In this document: in pieces, positions 21,880 through 33,083 of the stretch
Position numbering within the stretch: the stretch's first letter is position 1
Layout of the letters: every line of letters begins with the position of its first letter
DNA from: Gigaspora margarita
Taxonomy: Eukaryota; Glomeromycota; Glomeromycetes; Diversisporales; Gigasporaceae
Direction of reading: 5' to 3'
DNA: 64,000 bases
Assembly (NCBI GenBank): GCA_009809945.1
Contig: WTPW01000583.1
Coordinates: forward strand, 79,598-143,597
Position numbers and translations under genes: made by a program
The notes under the pieces: generated by a model
Told to the model about the DNA's origin: nothing
Database searches by the model: none
The model's input: only the letters and a program-made list of their open reading frames with translations

Positions 21880-22833
21880 TCAGTTAACTTTGGTTGCTTT
21901 TTGTCTGCATTGTCTGCTTGGACCCAGTTCTGCAGCTTCACTTTGGTTCTGCTTACACCTCCTGTTGATTTTGTCCTTTTTAGTGATACCGACTGACTTT
22001 TTCCAAGACATAATGGAGTCACATCTTTCTTTCCATACTTCTTTATAGAAACTGTTCCAGAAGACTTGCAGAAAGAAATGTAAAATGTTTCCACACTTTG
22101 CAGGAGACTTGATCACTAATAAGAATTCTTCGAATGTTGATTTATGTATTAGTTCTTTTAAAAACTCTAGCCGTGCGGAATGTTGCTTTGTTCTATCTCT
22201 AGGAAAAAAAATACACCAGAGATTATCTTGATTGCATATTCTAGTTTCAGTTTCCTCTAGTATATGCCAAGTCAATTCTAATACTAATTCTTCTGCCTTT
22301 TCCCAGTTGCTTCTAAGACTATAACAAGCAACTATATGCAATGCATCTTTCTTACATTCCTTGTTGCACAGGACACAATTTGGAGAAAGGTAGAGAGTTG
22401 GATTTCTTTTATATAGGTTTTTGAGCAAGGGGAGCTGGTTCATGAACATTTTAATCTGGGTTATTATCTTCCTACTCCCACTTAGAGTGTTACACTTCAT
22501 GCCTGACTGACTTTTGAATCTTTTCCAGAATAAATCCCAGATAAAGGTTTCCTCATTATCCTCGCTTAACATTGATACCGCTTTGGTTTCACTCCACAGA
22601 AGACTGTTATTAAGGTTTAAAACTAATTTAATAAAACTGTATAGGTATCTCTACTAAAAAATCCTCCCAGTACATTACCTCTCTTGGTAATGCTCTACTA
22701 TCTACAGCTAAATCTAAACTACTATCTAAACTACGTTCTTTTTTAGCTAAAAAATCTGCCTTGTTATTTCTCTTATTACTACTATGACTTTCCATCTTTT
22801 TTAGCTGCAGTTCTATCCCCTTAAGCTGCAGTA
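21880..22833 (-). pseudogene. LINE ORF2 C-terminal part (RNase H end, zinc-knuckle region)
   Basis: From 22833 the frame carries SHSSNKRNNKADFLAKK, the last RNase H block (His, Asn, Ala-Asp-x-Leu-Ala-Lys). A frameshift and stops lie near 22570-22630. The open frame at 21880-22572 then contains CVLCNKECKKDALHIVAC, a Cys-x2-Cys...His-x3-Cys knuckle like the zf-RVT region that follows reverse transcriptases of this type. The last 60 residues are Lys/Trp-rich. The frame ends just before the conserved 3' UTR. Confidence 0.8.
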
Positions 22834-23220
22834 ATTCCACTTAGAGATAGAGATCGGTCAAATTTTCGATAATTAATCATTGATCGATTATATGTATAAT
22901 AGTTCGATACTTTGATCGATCATAATGCTTTGACCTATCATGTTGATTCGATCGATCACTATATCTTGACCGGTCACATTGCTTTGATCGATCACATGGT
23001 TTGATTGGTCAAATTGCTTTATCGAACATAACACCATGTCTTGACCATCACTAATGAAATTGGATTAAAAAAATGTAGGTTTCTATTTAATCCTCTAAAA
23101 CCCATTTATACTCTACTCTAAAACTAACCTCTAACCTTAATCCCTAAATTTAAAAAAATGCGCCCCTTTTATTACCATACATATTTCAATTATTATGTCT
23201 TGAACCCGGGTCAATAATAG

Positions 23221-23554
23221 TTGCTACATAGTAAAGTCTAAATTTTACTATATAAATCGATAATATCTGTTTATGTAAACTTGTTTGGAAGAGCAAAATG
23301 CATATATACTAAAATTTTGATCTAAATTGAAGAACATTTTATTATTTGACTTTTAATTTTTACGTTCAACGAAAAAATTAAAATCTTTTTAAAAAATATG
23401 TTCGACGAACGTAAAAATTAAAAGTCAAATAATAAAAACTTCTCCAATTTAGATAATAATTTCAGAGTATATGCATTTTGTTCTTCCAAACAAGTTTACT
23501 TATGCAAGTTTTATCTATTTACATAGTAAAATTTTGACTTTACTATGTGGTGAC
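23221..23554. repeat. TACATAGTAAAGTC foldback, copy 1
   Basis: The element is almost entirely palindromic. Left TTGCTACATAGTAAAGTCTA pairs with right GACTTTACTATGTGG, and the middle is TTTTACGTTCAACGAAAAAA against TTCGACGAACGTAAAAATTA. Copies of the same design lie at 24022, 37351 and 38521, with shorter relatives at 8082 and 8484. Confidence 0.8.
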
Positions 23555-23574
23555 TACTTGCGATTATTGTATAT

Positions 23575-23695
23575 AATCTGACCCAGTCTGACCCGACCCA
23601 GGTTTTCTCTGACCCAGGTCTGACCTGACCTGCGTTTGATCTGACCCAACCTGACACAGGTTGGGTCAGACCCGACCCAGCTAAGACCCCTACAG
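23575..23695. repeat. GACCC/CAGGT-rich tract
   Basis: Words TGACCCAG, TGACCCGA and CAGGTCTGACC recur about ten times and then turn over to GGGTCAG, giving an inverted arrangement. It resembles the tracts at 60-215 and near 4770 and 13340. The minus-strand frame at 23511-23702 is a by-product. Confidence 0.6.
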
Positions 23696-23749
23696 TACAC
23701 ATGGCTTAGTAAATTTCTAATTTAGAAAAATTCTGGTTTCAAAGCCTCA

Positions 23750-24021
23750 CTGCTTATAAAATGCAGTTACTGTTGTGTATAAAAATTTTTTTTTAAAAAA
23801 AAGTTTTTTTATTCTTATCTTTTTTTTACTATATACTTTTTTTTTTAGTCTTTTCATTTTACTATGTTGTCATTAGCATTGTTTTTGGAGCTTTTGGTGT
23901 TGTTGGCATCATTATTGTGGAGTTATCGCCATTGTGGAGTTATTGCTATCATGAAGCTATCACCATTGTGGAGTTAAAACGGCCTTGACCTGAAAGTAAG
24001 CTACCCCACAATTGACAAAAG
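23750..24021. repeat. Short ATTGTGGAGTTAT repeats
   Basis: ATTGTGGAGTTAT(C/T)GCC or a close form occurs three to four times at 23910-23980. It ends with a fragment of the TAAGCTACC repeat (see 37267-38953). No gene was seen. Confidence 0.5.
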
Positions 24022-24350
24022 TCGCTACATAGTAAAGTCTAATTTTACTAAGAAAATCGATTAAAATCGCTTAAGTAAACTTATTTAGAAGGTCAAAATA
24101 TACTTACCACAAAATTTTCGTAAGTATTAGAGAATTTCTTATTAATTGACTTTTGATTTTTATGTTCAACAGAAAAATTAAATTTTTTTAAAAAAATATA
24201 TTCGACAAACGTAAAAATTAAAAGTTAAATAATAAAAAATTCTTCAATTTTAATAAAAATTTCAGGGTTTATATATTTTGGTATTCCAAACAAGTTTACT
24301 CAATCAATAATTATTGATTAACATAGTATTTAGACTTTACTATGTAGCAA
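24022..24350. repeat. TACATAGTAAAGTC foldback, copy 2
   Basis: It has the same structure as copy 1: GTCGCTACATAGTAAAGTCT at the left, GACTTTACTATGTAGCAAC at the right, and central TATGTTCAACAGAAAAATTA against TTCGACAAACGTAAAAATTA. Confidence 0.8.
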
Positions 24351-25118
24351 CTATCTGCGATTAACTAATAATCGATTTTGCTTCAATATTATTGGCTGTT
24401 TATACTATATATATATAGGACATGATAGATGGGCAACCCCCTAGAAAATTATGTAATTTACTGCACTTTTCTTAAAGAAATCATTTGTTAGGTTTTTAAG
24501 GTTAGGATTAGTGTTTAAATGGCTGGATTGTTGAATTGATAGAATAAAATGCTAATATTATTTATGGTAATAAAATAAGGTATAAACCCCTAGTTACAAA
24601 AGAAGCATAGAAGAATTTGGTCAAAGTTTTAGAGCTTTTTAGTTACTATAGGTTTGTATTCTGTTCTATGCATTCTATTTTTTTAATTATTAAAAAAAGA
24701 CTAATTTTGGCTTGTTTTAAAACTTATTAAGATAATGATTAAAAATAATTATAAATTAGATAGATTTAGAGCCAAAGTATAGGCTATAGATATGCTTTTT
24801 TTAAAGCAGGTTTTGGGTCTATCTATATGTCTCCCATGCAGCTCAAAATTTAAAAATTGATATATTAAACTTTATATATTTTTTAAACTAATATATAGGT
24901 ATTTTACACTAAGTCCAATTGACAGACATAACTTATTTATGTATTATTTTTAAATATATTTAAGTTATAATATATATTATATATGTATATTATTCAAATA
25001 ATAAATAATAAAATGTAATTTAATTTTAAGATTGTTTGTTTTTGCTATATATTATGAAAACAAATTATTTATTTTTCATTTTTGGTTCAAACCAAAATTT
25101 TTTTTTGAGATTTTTTTT
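24351..25118. other. Gene-free interior of the hAT-like element
   Basis: Only AT-rich sequence with no open frame or strong repeat was seen. Confidence 0.5.
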
Positions 25119-25321
25119 CAAGTTGACGGGGTGATCGATTAAAATGTATAATCGCTCAAAATAATCGATTAAGATCTTGTGATCAATCAAAATTCTATGA
25201 TTGATCAAAATTCTATGATCGATCAAAATTTTATGATCGATCATGCTCGAGCAGAATTTAAGGTCAGTCACAATCAATTTGACCAAGCGATCGATCATTT
25301 TATAACTGTTCTCCATTTCTA

Positions 25322-26491
25322 ATTCCACTATTTGTACCAGGATTGCATAGTTTTTAAGTTTAAACTATCTATTACTCGTAAGATTTTCTTCCTACCTTCA
25401 ATACCATTAATTGCTACTTTGCTATCAGTGTAGATTATGACATTGCTCTTACGAGGCACTATTAAAAGTACTACCCAGATAGCTAGAAGTTCTGATTTTG
25501 TGGGTGATGGCCAATCTTGCCTACTATAATAACCTTTTCGCAGTACAATACCACTATCTTCGTTAGTTTGTATCTATCCAAATCCCATCTTGTTTACTTG
25601 TTTATTTTCTGAGGATTTGTATAGCATATAAGAGCCGTCAGTGTAGAAGTATAAGCTTCTTCTATTGCTATTTACAATTTTGAGATAGTTTGTTACCAAT
25701 TCTAACTCCAGTTTGATGTTATACACTCTATCTATAATGAGTTCAATTTCAAGATCTTCTATTGTTTCTATATTCTTCAAGTGGCATTCTGCATTAAAGT
25801 ACTGTTCCAATCTCTCTTGTGAGTTGTCTACAAACATATCACTTGAGATTATGCTTTCTTTTAGCTTTTCGTGTTGAGGTAATATACCGTGCAGTTTCTT
25901 GTAGCTGGATCGAAAACTACAGCTTCTAGTTATTGCATTTTTGTTCAACTCACAGTTCTCACATTTCTTTACTTCTCTCATTCTGCAGACTAAGCTTGAG
26001 TTTTGTATTGGTACCCAATGCTCTACGAGAAAATCCTTTTTTTTTTTAAATACCCTACCCAAATGCAGTTGTGAGCCCTTTTCTATATATATACTTTCTC
26101 TAATTCTCTTATCTGCTAAGATTACTCCTTTATTTAGTTTAGGCATGAGAAAGTTTGGGTTTTGAGTACTATAAATTGAGTATACTTCTTGTATCTCTGA
26201 TTGTTCAATTAATATCTGTTCTATTTTTTTGAACCAATTGGTCTTTCTTTCTTTTTTATACTTTCTTCTTATTGAGCAGATCTGTGCCCAAGTAAGAAGA
26301 TGACATCTGTCTTCTTTAATTAACTGTTCTATATAAAAAAGACCTAAACTTCTAAGCATCATAGCTGCCCTTTTGAATGTGTTCTGTGGAAGAACTCTAT
26401 TGATTTCAGTACCCAAAGCTGTGGTTCTGGGAATATAGCCTACTTTCCATTGGAATTTGATGCCCATCTGCTTTGCTTTGTACAGAGTCAT
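25322..26491 (-). pseudogene. LINE ORF2 connector and RNase H N-terminal part
   Basis: An open frame of 305 codons (26491-25574) covers the region between reverse transcriptase and RNase H. It includes a cysteine pair (CENCELNKNA) and ends at LYFYTDGSY, the first catalytic Asp of RNase H. After a stop at 25573 the same frame continues with SELLAIW (catalytic Glu) and IIYTDSKVAI (second Asp). At 25322 the hAT-like element interrupts, and the final block is at 22833. RNase H would remove the RNA strand during cDNA synthesis. Confidence 0.85.
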
Positions 26492-27089
26492 GCATATAAG
26501 GTTGTCTTTCTATATTCTAGTGTTCAAGGTCACTATTTTTGTAATATGCATTCAATTTAAAAACCCTGCGTTAACTGATCCTTGCATTATTTGTATTCAG
26601 GTAATCTCTTCTATGCTATTACAACTACTAAAATTCTTTTGAACACTTGTAATTTGTTTTATGAGTAGATCATTGTAAAGTGATTTGAAGTTCAAAATGC
26701 CACTATGTTAAAAGATCTGATTACTTGTCATACTGGCAAGACCTAGTTTTCTCTTACAAAATTCCAGAAACAGTTGATGTATACTTCTAATGGCCTGTTC
26801 TGGTAATTTCATACCTGCAGCATATAACTAAGCTTAGGTAGCAATACTGCATTATTTATGTATGACAACTGGCTTATAGTTACCCGTTTAAGCTTCAAAA
26901 CTTGTATAAGTTGCTTTGTAACACATTTGGCTTTGTTTCTAATAGATAATTATTTCATATTACCACAAATCCAAACCCTGAGAAACTATGTTAGTTTGGA
27001 TTTTTCCTTTGCCTGAATTGTAGATTTGCCGAATTTCACTTCAAGTTGTGTTGCTAGTGGATATTTGCATTCATTTTGATATTGTTAAT
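26492..27089 (-). pseudogene. LINE ORF2, decayed RT thumb/connector
   Basis: No long frame is open, but short protein-like runs on the minus strand lie between the reverse-transcriptase core and the connector ORF, with the spacing expected of one continuous polyprotein. Multiple stops and frameshifts are present. Confidence 0.5.
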
Positions 27090-28028
27090 TCAGTAGAACT
27101 GCTCAGCTAATTGAATAGTTTTTTCTAAAGTTTCTTGATCCCTCATGATCCATGTCATGTCGTCAGTGTAAGTGATTACTGCCTGCTTGACTTCCCATTT
27201 TTTAACTTGCATACGACCTATATCTGTCATTTCTTTGTGTACCAAGTTAAATCCAAGTAAAGGATCTTCTTGTATGCGGCATAGTATTGGGTCATAGAAG
27301 ATCTCCACATTAAAGAAGAAATAACTTCTCCTTGGTCAATGCCCCTACTTGCTTGAATTTTCTCAATAAGGCCTACTTCTGTTATAACTCTTATTTTACA
27401 CTTCTGAAAAAGATTTATAATAAAAGAGATTGCATTTTTAGGTAGTTTGGTTCGCCGTAGTGCAGTTGCAAGCATGTATAATGGAACTGAATCAAATGCT
27501 TTCAACATATCTTGAAACAAGAGCCATAATGCTTTTTTCTCCTCCTTTGCATACTCTATAAACGAATTGAGTATATGTACTGGTGTTTCAGTAGAGTCCC
27601 CAGGGAGACCTGCAAAGTTGGGACCTTTAAGAATATTTCTTTTAACTAAAATTTGTGAGAGCCTTTTAGTGAAGACCCGTGTGATGCATTTACGAAAGGT
27701 CTCCAGAAGTGCTATAGGTCTAATATTATTAAGATTAAATTCCCAATCTGAGCCTTTAGGAATCAGATAAATCTGACCAACTTTCCACTTCTTAGATATT
27801 TCACCTGTTTGCAAACAAAGGTTCACAAATTTGCAAAATATCGCTTGTGTTGTCAAATTTGCCTTCCTGATGAGAGTGTAATCGATACCTGAAAGCCCAG
27901 ATGCTGTGTTTTTCTTTATTTCAGACAAAACCTTGAGCCATTTCTCTAGTGTAACCTCTTTTTTGATATCGTTGTACCAAGATTCTTGAATGTTGTTTAG
28001 TGGCTCTAAGCATGTTTTCTATTCTTGT
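27090..28028 (-). pseudogene. LINE reverse transcriptase core
   Basis: The frame 27928-27227 has GLSGIDYTLIRK (fingers), LIPKGSDWEFNLNNIRPIAL, FQDMLKAFDSV (motif A with its Asp) and RGIDQGEVISSLMW (motif B). After a frameshift between about 27310 and 27230, the frame 27308-27090 carries ITYTDDMTW (motif C, Tyr-x-Asp-Asp). All three catalytic Asp residues are present. Its job would be target-primed reverse transcription of the LINE RNA. The frameshift makes the copy inactive. Confidence 0.92.
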
Positions 28029-28428
28029 GCCTCCTTTGTATTAATTAATCATCTTGTTCCCTGTAGAAACTGATGTTTAAAGAAGGTTCTAGTTTTACTA
28101 AGCACCTCCTTTGGGTGCGTGACCAAGTGAGTTTTGCTATTTTCTTCTATAAAAGTCTGTCTATTTTAATTTTTTGGTACAGTTTCTCAAGTAAGCTCAT
28201 AAGCATATGCCCTTGTTTGTTGCGAATCATTTCACATTTTTCATTAGTGATTCCTCTATCCTTCTAAACTCTTCTTGCTTGCACTCAGCTGCTAACTTCC
28301 TGTTGAGAATTTGCCACCATCCTCTAATTTCTTTTATCCATCTACGAGTGCCTTGGTTAATATAACACTTTATTTCTATATCTTGCATTTTATTAATCCA
28401 GTTTAAAGTTTTATTCTAAGTTACTATA
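28029..28428 (-). pseudogene. LINE ORF2 linker between endonuclease and RT
   Basis: Stops interrupt a Lys-rich minus-strand coding-like region between the two enzymatic domains. The plus-strand open frame at 28073-28267 is its shadow. Confidence 0.5.
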
Positions 28429-29600
28429 TCATTTCCAATTTTTTGCTTTCCAAACTATTTTACTCAATAGGACTGTGCTTTGGTACAGAAGTGATTTCTT
28501 TGTACCCTTGGGTTTATGTTTGTTTATTCTTGAGCTAATAATAGTCTTCTTCGGTATGTTTTGATTTGCAGCCATTACGATTCCATTTGCTATACTATCC
28601 CATATTTGATTGATGTCTGTGCTTCTACTATCTGTATCATTCTTAGTGTTAATCATCCCTATAACTGACTTTCTATGCTCTAAGAACCGTTGTAAATCTC
28701 TTGCGTACTTTTCCCATATGTCTGGGTCTGCTTTGTTGTATAAGTAAATTGTTCTTTTGTATTCTTTTCTTTTGTTGTTAGATTTACTCATGCCCGATAT
28801 AAGATGGGTTACTAAGATATCTACTCTTACCAAGCTATGGTCACTACCTGTAATTACATCCTTTTTCTCAATATCACTATTTAGAAGTCCAGTTAGGAGT
28901 GCATTTGAAATCCATATTTGGTCAATTCGAGTTTTCTGATCTTGTCCAGACCAAGTGAACTTTTTAATTTTAGGGTTCATTTTTCTGAAAGTATCAATAC
29001 AATCGAGGTTGATAAGCCAATTGTGTAAAGGAAGAGTCTTTTTACTTTGGTAAGGATATGCCTTTTGTTTATCTAACGTTTAGTCAATTATATAGTTAAA
29101 GTCACTCATTATGATCACTTTTGTTTTTGGGGTTCTGTTGGCAAGCCTTTTAATTACTAGTTGCTGTACCTTTCTTGCTTGTATCTTGTCATTAGGTAGA
29201 ATATATATCATCATCATTCTTATTATCAATTGTTTAAGATAAAAAATTACCTCTATAAAGTATTCATTTTCTCTGTGTAACTTACCCAAAACTGCTCCTA
29301 TTTTTTAGAGATTAATATACCAATACCAGATCCTTTTTTCTTTTTTCTGTTTGCGTTTGCCCAGAAACTGATGTAGCCTGTACTATTAGGAACCATAAAA
29401 TATCTCTTTTAGCTTGCAATATTTGTCTCAGCTAAGCCAATAATGTCCATCTGATTCTTATTTGACCATTCTATTAGTCTTTCGAGCTTAGTACTATTGT
29501 TTTTTAAACCATTTATATTATGGCAAGAAACTCTAAAATTATCTAAGCTGCAATATTACATACTTGCTGCATTGTGTTGTATATGTGTTGTTTTATTGTT
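28429..29600 (-). pseudogene. LINE apurinic-type endonuclease
   Basis: The endonuclease/exonuclease/phosphatase fold is legible in order: SCHNINGLK (Asn), GLAETNI (Glu), KKKKGSGIGILI, MSDFNYIID (Asp-x-Asn), TRIDQIWIS and GSDHSLV (Asp-His). Every catalytic block of the family is present. Breaks include a stop after the Glu block (about 29420), a frame change near 29300 and a stop near 29079. It would nick target DNA to prime reverse transcription. Confidence 0.9.
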
Positions 29601-29949
29601 ATTGTTTTTGTTTTTGTTCACACTGCCCATTTCAAAACCCTCCCTGTGTGTTGATTTTAGAGAAGATACTGTACTACTATGATCTGCTTGTACTTTGTGC
29701 TTTGGAGGGCTTAGCATCCTCTCTTTTTTCTTTGAGACGCCTGTAATGCCTGTTAGGAGCGATGAGCAGGCTGTTCCTGCTCCCCTCTTGCATAATTTTT
29801 CTCAATTCTAGCTAGTCTGTTTAAAATTTCTTCTAATACTCACATGTCTGTTAGGCCTTCACTAGATCTTTGGGTTCGTGTCCAGTTTTTCTTTCCTTTG
29901 CTAATACTACGTTGACCTCTATTTCCTACTCTATTAAATCTATTTTCTT

Positions 29950-31332
29950 TATTTTTTGTAACAATATTGTTGCTGATCCTGACTAGAGCTTTTTCTAGAA
30001 GGTATGATTTGTACCTGTTAGGTTTACTTTAGTCACTCTCTTTTGGTAAAAATTGGTTACATTGTTGCCCTCGAATCTTCCATTATGGTCATACATTTTT
30101 GTACTAGTTTACCATGTCAGTTTGGTACTATAATAATACACTATTTCATTTAGTGCATTCTTCAAGTCTTCCGCTATTTTGAAATATATAGTCACTAGCC
30201 CCTTTGGCTTCTATTACTGTTTGTAGATATATAAACTGCCTTTGCTTTAAACCTTATCATCTGTCTTAACAATGCTGATTCTACTGCCACTTTTGGAACA
30301 TTCTTGATGATTGCTTTGTAAGCACTTCTTTTTGTAAAAGTATTTGTATCAAATGTTCTATATGTTATTTGAATGACTTTTCCTTCATTAAAATGTACTG
30401 CCCACATTTTCTTTATAATCGCAAGCTTGGTTTCATTATGCAGGAGCAATTCGATGAAAGCTGCTTCATTTTTGCCAAAAGGCATTTATTTTTTTACTCT
30501 AGCCAAGCCAAAAAACCTTAGGCATCTTCTTATTTGTGCTGCTTTTGTGTTTTTTGATAAGTCCCACAAGGTCATTTCAATTTTGGGTTTGACTTTTGTT
30601 CTTTTAATTAGAGTCCTTTGTTCGCATGCAATTTGCTTGCAGCTGTCCTTGTCATTGCTATAAACTTCTATATTTTCCATTTGTGACTGGACATTATTGA
30701 CTAATTTAAGTTCTGGCTCCTTACTTTGTACACATTTTTTGTTCTGGCTTTGATTGGTGTGCTTGATCTGCATTCTGTCACTAACTTTGGTCATTTCTTC
30801 TCTTTTTTCCATTACTATGTCTACTAGAATTTCTTTTTCTACAAGTCTTGTAATTCTATTTATCATTATTTTCTCCTCAATCACAGCTTTTCTAGGTCGT
30901 TTCTTTTATGATTCATTTTTTTTTAGGTTTTCTCTAGTTTCTACTACTCCGTAATCCATAGAAATACATTCTAAATACAGTAATAAGTCCTTTTTGAACT
31001 TTGTATTTTCTTTGTATTTTGTTTCAGATGACCTTCTGTATGGATTTTGTAACGTAAATCTAATTTCATTGTTTCTAGTATTTTCAATCTCCATTTCCAC
31101 CAAGTCATTTTCTTCTTTTGTGACTATTAAATTTCTTGCTTTCTTGTATTATATCCATCCATAGGTATCCAATAGCTGTCTAATTATATAAACTACTCCA
31201 CCTTTTTGAGACCTAGAAATTTAGCTATGCATTTATCTTTCTTTAGCACCTTCTTTTTAATTTCATCCTGGATGAGTTCCTGTTCTTCCTTTTTTTTGAG
31301 AAAGAAGTTTTGGTAATTGATTTCTAACCACA
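29950..31332 (-). pseudogene. LINE ORF1
   Basis: A single minus-strand frame carries coding-like sequence from a Met at about 31332 to about 29950 but is cut by in-frame stops near 31215, 31203, 30905, 30488, 30195 and 30085. The middle is Lys/Glu-rich and hydrophilic. The section 30485-30195 (MPFGKNEAAFIELLLHNE onward) looks like a folded nucleic-acid-binding domain, but I recognise no zinc knuckle. ORF1 proteins of LINEs bind the RNA. Assignment is mainly by position upstream of the endonuclease. Confidence 0.65.
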
Positions 31333-32334
31333 TTTTTTGGGATGATTATGTATATGTTGATTCTACAAAAAATTTCCAGAACGTTCTATAATCTGATTGT
31401 AATACCTAATCTAATTCACGTGATTCTCTTATCCAATTTTGTGCATGTGTTGTATTTGTTTAATAAACCATTTATTATTTGTTTGTTTATTTGTTTGTTG
31501 ATGCATCTAGTGATCAGTAGCAGAGATCTGCAAACTGGAATTAAGCCGATTCCCCGAAAATTTTCCAACAAGAATTTTCAAAACGAAATTTTATCTAAGC
31601 TCTTTAAATTTTTGTTGTTGAGCCAAGTGTAAATATCAAACTACTGTTTATTTTTAGTAGGTTTCTTTTTATCTTAGTCGCCCAGAGCACCTTTTTTAGT
31701 ATAGATTCTTGTCTGTTTTAAGTTTTCCTTCTGTGCTGTTTTGGAACAGATGATCTATACTGATTTTAATAAATTATTAAAAGGTTAGATTTTTAAATTG
31801 CGTATTTGTATATCAAAATTCTATATATAAGAGTTTAATTTGTGTATTTTTGGTATAAATTTGGTTAGACAATAAAATCTACTACTTTGTTTTGACCTAA
31901 GCCACTTTATTTTTTTAAGTACACACATGGGTGATATTCAAAATAAGGATCAAAAAAATTATAAAATAAATAAACAAATAAATAAATAAAGTAATAAAAT
32001 ACAGGTTTTTTTATTTACTTATTTTTTTTATTTTAATTGATAATATAAGTTTTTTTTTAATTGGGGAGTTTTTTTAATAATATCTAATATAGAGATTGGG
32101 ACCCATTAAGAAAATCTCCACCTGGGTATTATTAGTTTACCTGGATCGCCTAGATAAATATTATATATCTCAAGTAGCAATATAATAATATATTTTACCT
32201 GAGTCTATTCCCTAATCTAATATTGCTTTTTTTCTACCTGGGTCCAATTCTAATCTAATATTGCTTTTTTTTTCTTAAATTTTGTCTTTTTTTTTTATAA
32301 TTTTAATATTTTTTTTATTTTTTATTCAAATATA
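31333..32334. other. Region 5' of the LINE, no gene
   Basis: This is AT-rich. The first few hundred bases may be the LINE 5' UTR (no edge can be fixed). Around 32100-32280, TCTAATATTGCTTTTTTT occurs twice, each near ACCTGGGT or ACCTGAGT, which recalls the arms of the 4741-13729 element. The plus-strand frame at 31342-31632 has no recognisable motif. Confidence 0.45.
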
Positions 32335-33080
32335 TTATTCTATTATTTATTTAGAATTTTTTTAATTATTTTTTTTTATTATTTTTTTTTATTTTTATTT
32401 TTATTTTTTTTATTCTTTGACGGACTCGCTAGCACTTAGCTAGAATACAAAAAAGTAATTTATAGCTAACTAGAAAACTAATTACTATTATAGCTACCTA
32501 AATTAACATTCTAATATATAAGGCTAACATTACCCGGCTGCTTCTATGAGTATCCAGATACATCCTATCACACCAATACTCTGAAGAGATCGGATGTCCT
32601 AATGACAGTACTGCCAAGAATATAGAATTTCTCTTCAAATCCCTCCCACCTAGCATCTATGGTGGGTTAGATATTAATATCTGTACTTAACCATACAAGA
32701 AAAAAAAGAATAACAAAAAAATTTAAAGGAAAAGTAAAAAAATATAGAAAAACTTCAAACCCTACATGAAATACCAAGTAATAACGAAACTAAATGATAA
32801 AAGGTAAAAGAAACAAAGAAAAAAAACCTATAATAATAACGGAACTGACATACATTTTTGAAAGAAATGAAGACAAAAAAAGAAAGGAAAGAAATGAAAA
32901 AACTAGAAAAAAACTTAATTCTATCCTCAAAAGTTAAAAATTATATAATACTACACAGAGAAACACTCTGCCAAAGTATTATATATACATAAAAGAAAGC
33001 TACACCTAAAAGAACATTCTAGAAAGAAATTTTTATTTGATATTTCCTCCAAAGTACTTCGCACGTGTCATTCATTGTTT
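32335..33080 (-). mobile_element. Second LINE-type 3' end (truncated copy)
   Basis: On the minus strand it carries GCAGCCGGGTAATGTTAGCC and CTAGCGAGTCCGTCAAAGAA followed by an A-rich tail (T-rich on the plus strand at 32335-32410). These match the tail of the 21579-31332 LINE at 21600-21770. The upstream part is A/G-rich and non-coding. It is a separate insertion of a related element, in the same orientation. Confidence 0.6.
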
Positions 33081-33083
33081 ATT

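Larger units (their letters stand above)
22842..25321. mobile_element. hAT-like element inside LINE RNase H
   Basis: The TSD ATTCCACT is exact (22834-22841 and 25322-25329). The ends are TAGAGATAGAGA and, reversed, TAGAAATGGAGA. Subterminal regions on both sides are packed with GATCGATC/GATCAATC words (about 22850-23050 and 25119-25300), as expected for transposase-binding repeats. There is no coding capacity. Inside are two foldbacks (23221-23554 and 24022-24350) and a GACCC-rich tract (23575-23695). Confidence 0.85.
21579..31332 (-). mobile_element. LINE (non-LTR retrotransposon), near full length, dead
   Basis: Read on the minus strand, the order is ORF1 (31332 to about 29950), endonuclease (29600-28430), reverse transcriptase (about 27960-27090), connector, RNase H (25660-25322 continuing at 22833), zinc-knuckle region (22570-21880), a short 3' UTR and an A-rich tail (about 21600-21579). 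About 7.3 kb belongs to the LINE; the rest is the hAT-like insert at 22842-25321. An endonuclease-RT-RNase H order with two ORFs fits I/Tad1-type LINEs, which is an inference. Many stops and frameshifts make it inactive, although all catalytic motifs are still legible. Confidence 0.9.

Noticed and set aside
21851..22094. Frames overlapping the zinc-knuckle ORF on both strands
   Set aside because: The 230-codon minus frame with the Cys/His knuckle explains the region.
30373..30954. Plus-strand frames over the LINE
   Set aside because: They are antisense shadows of ORF1; the minus frame has the coherent long-range coding signal.
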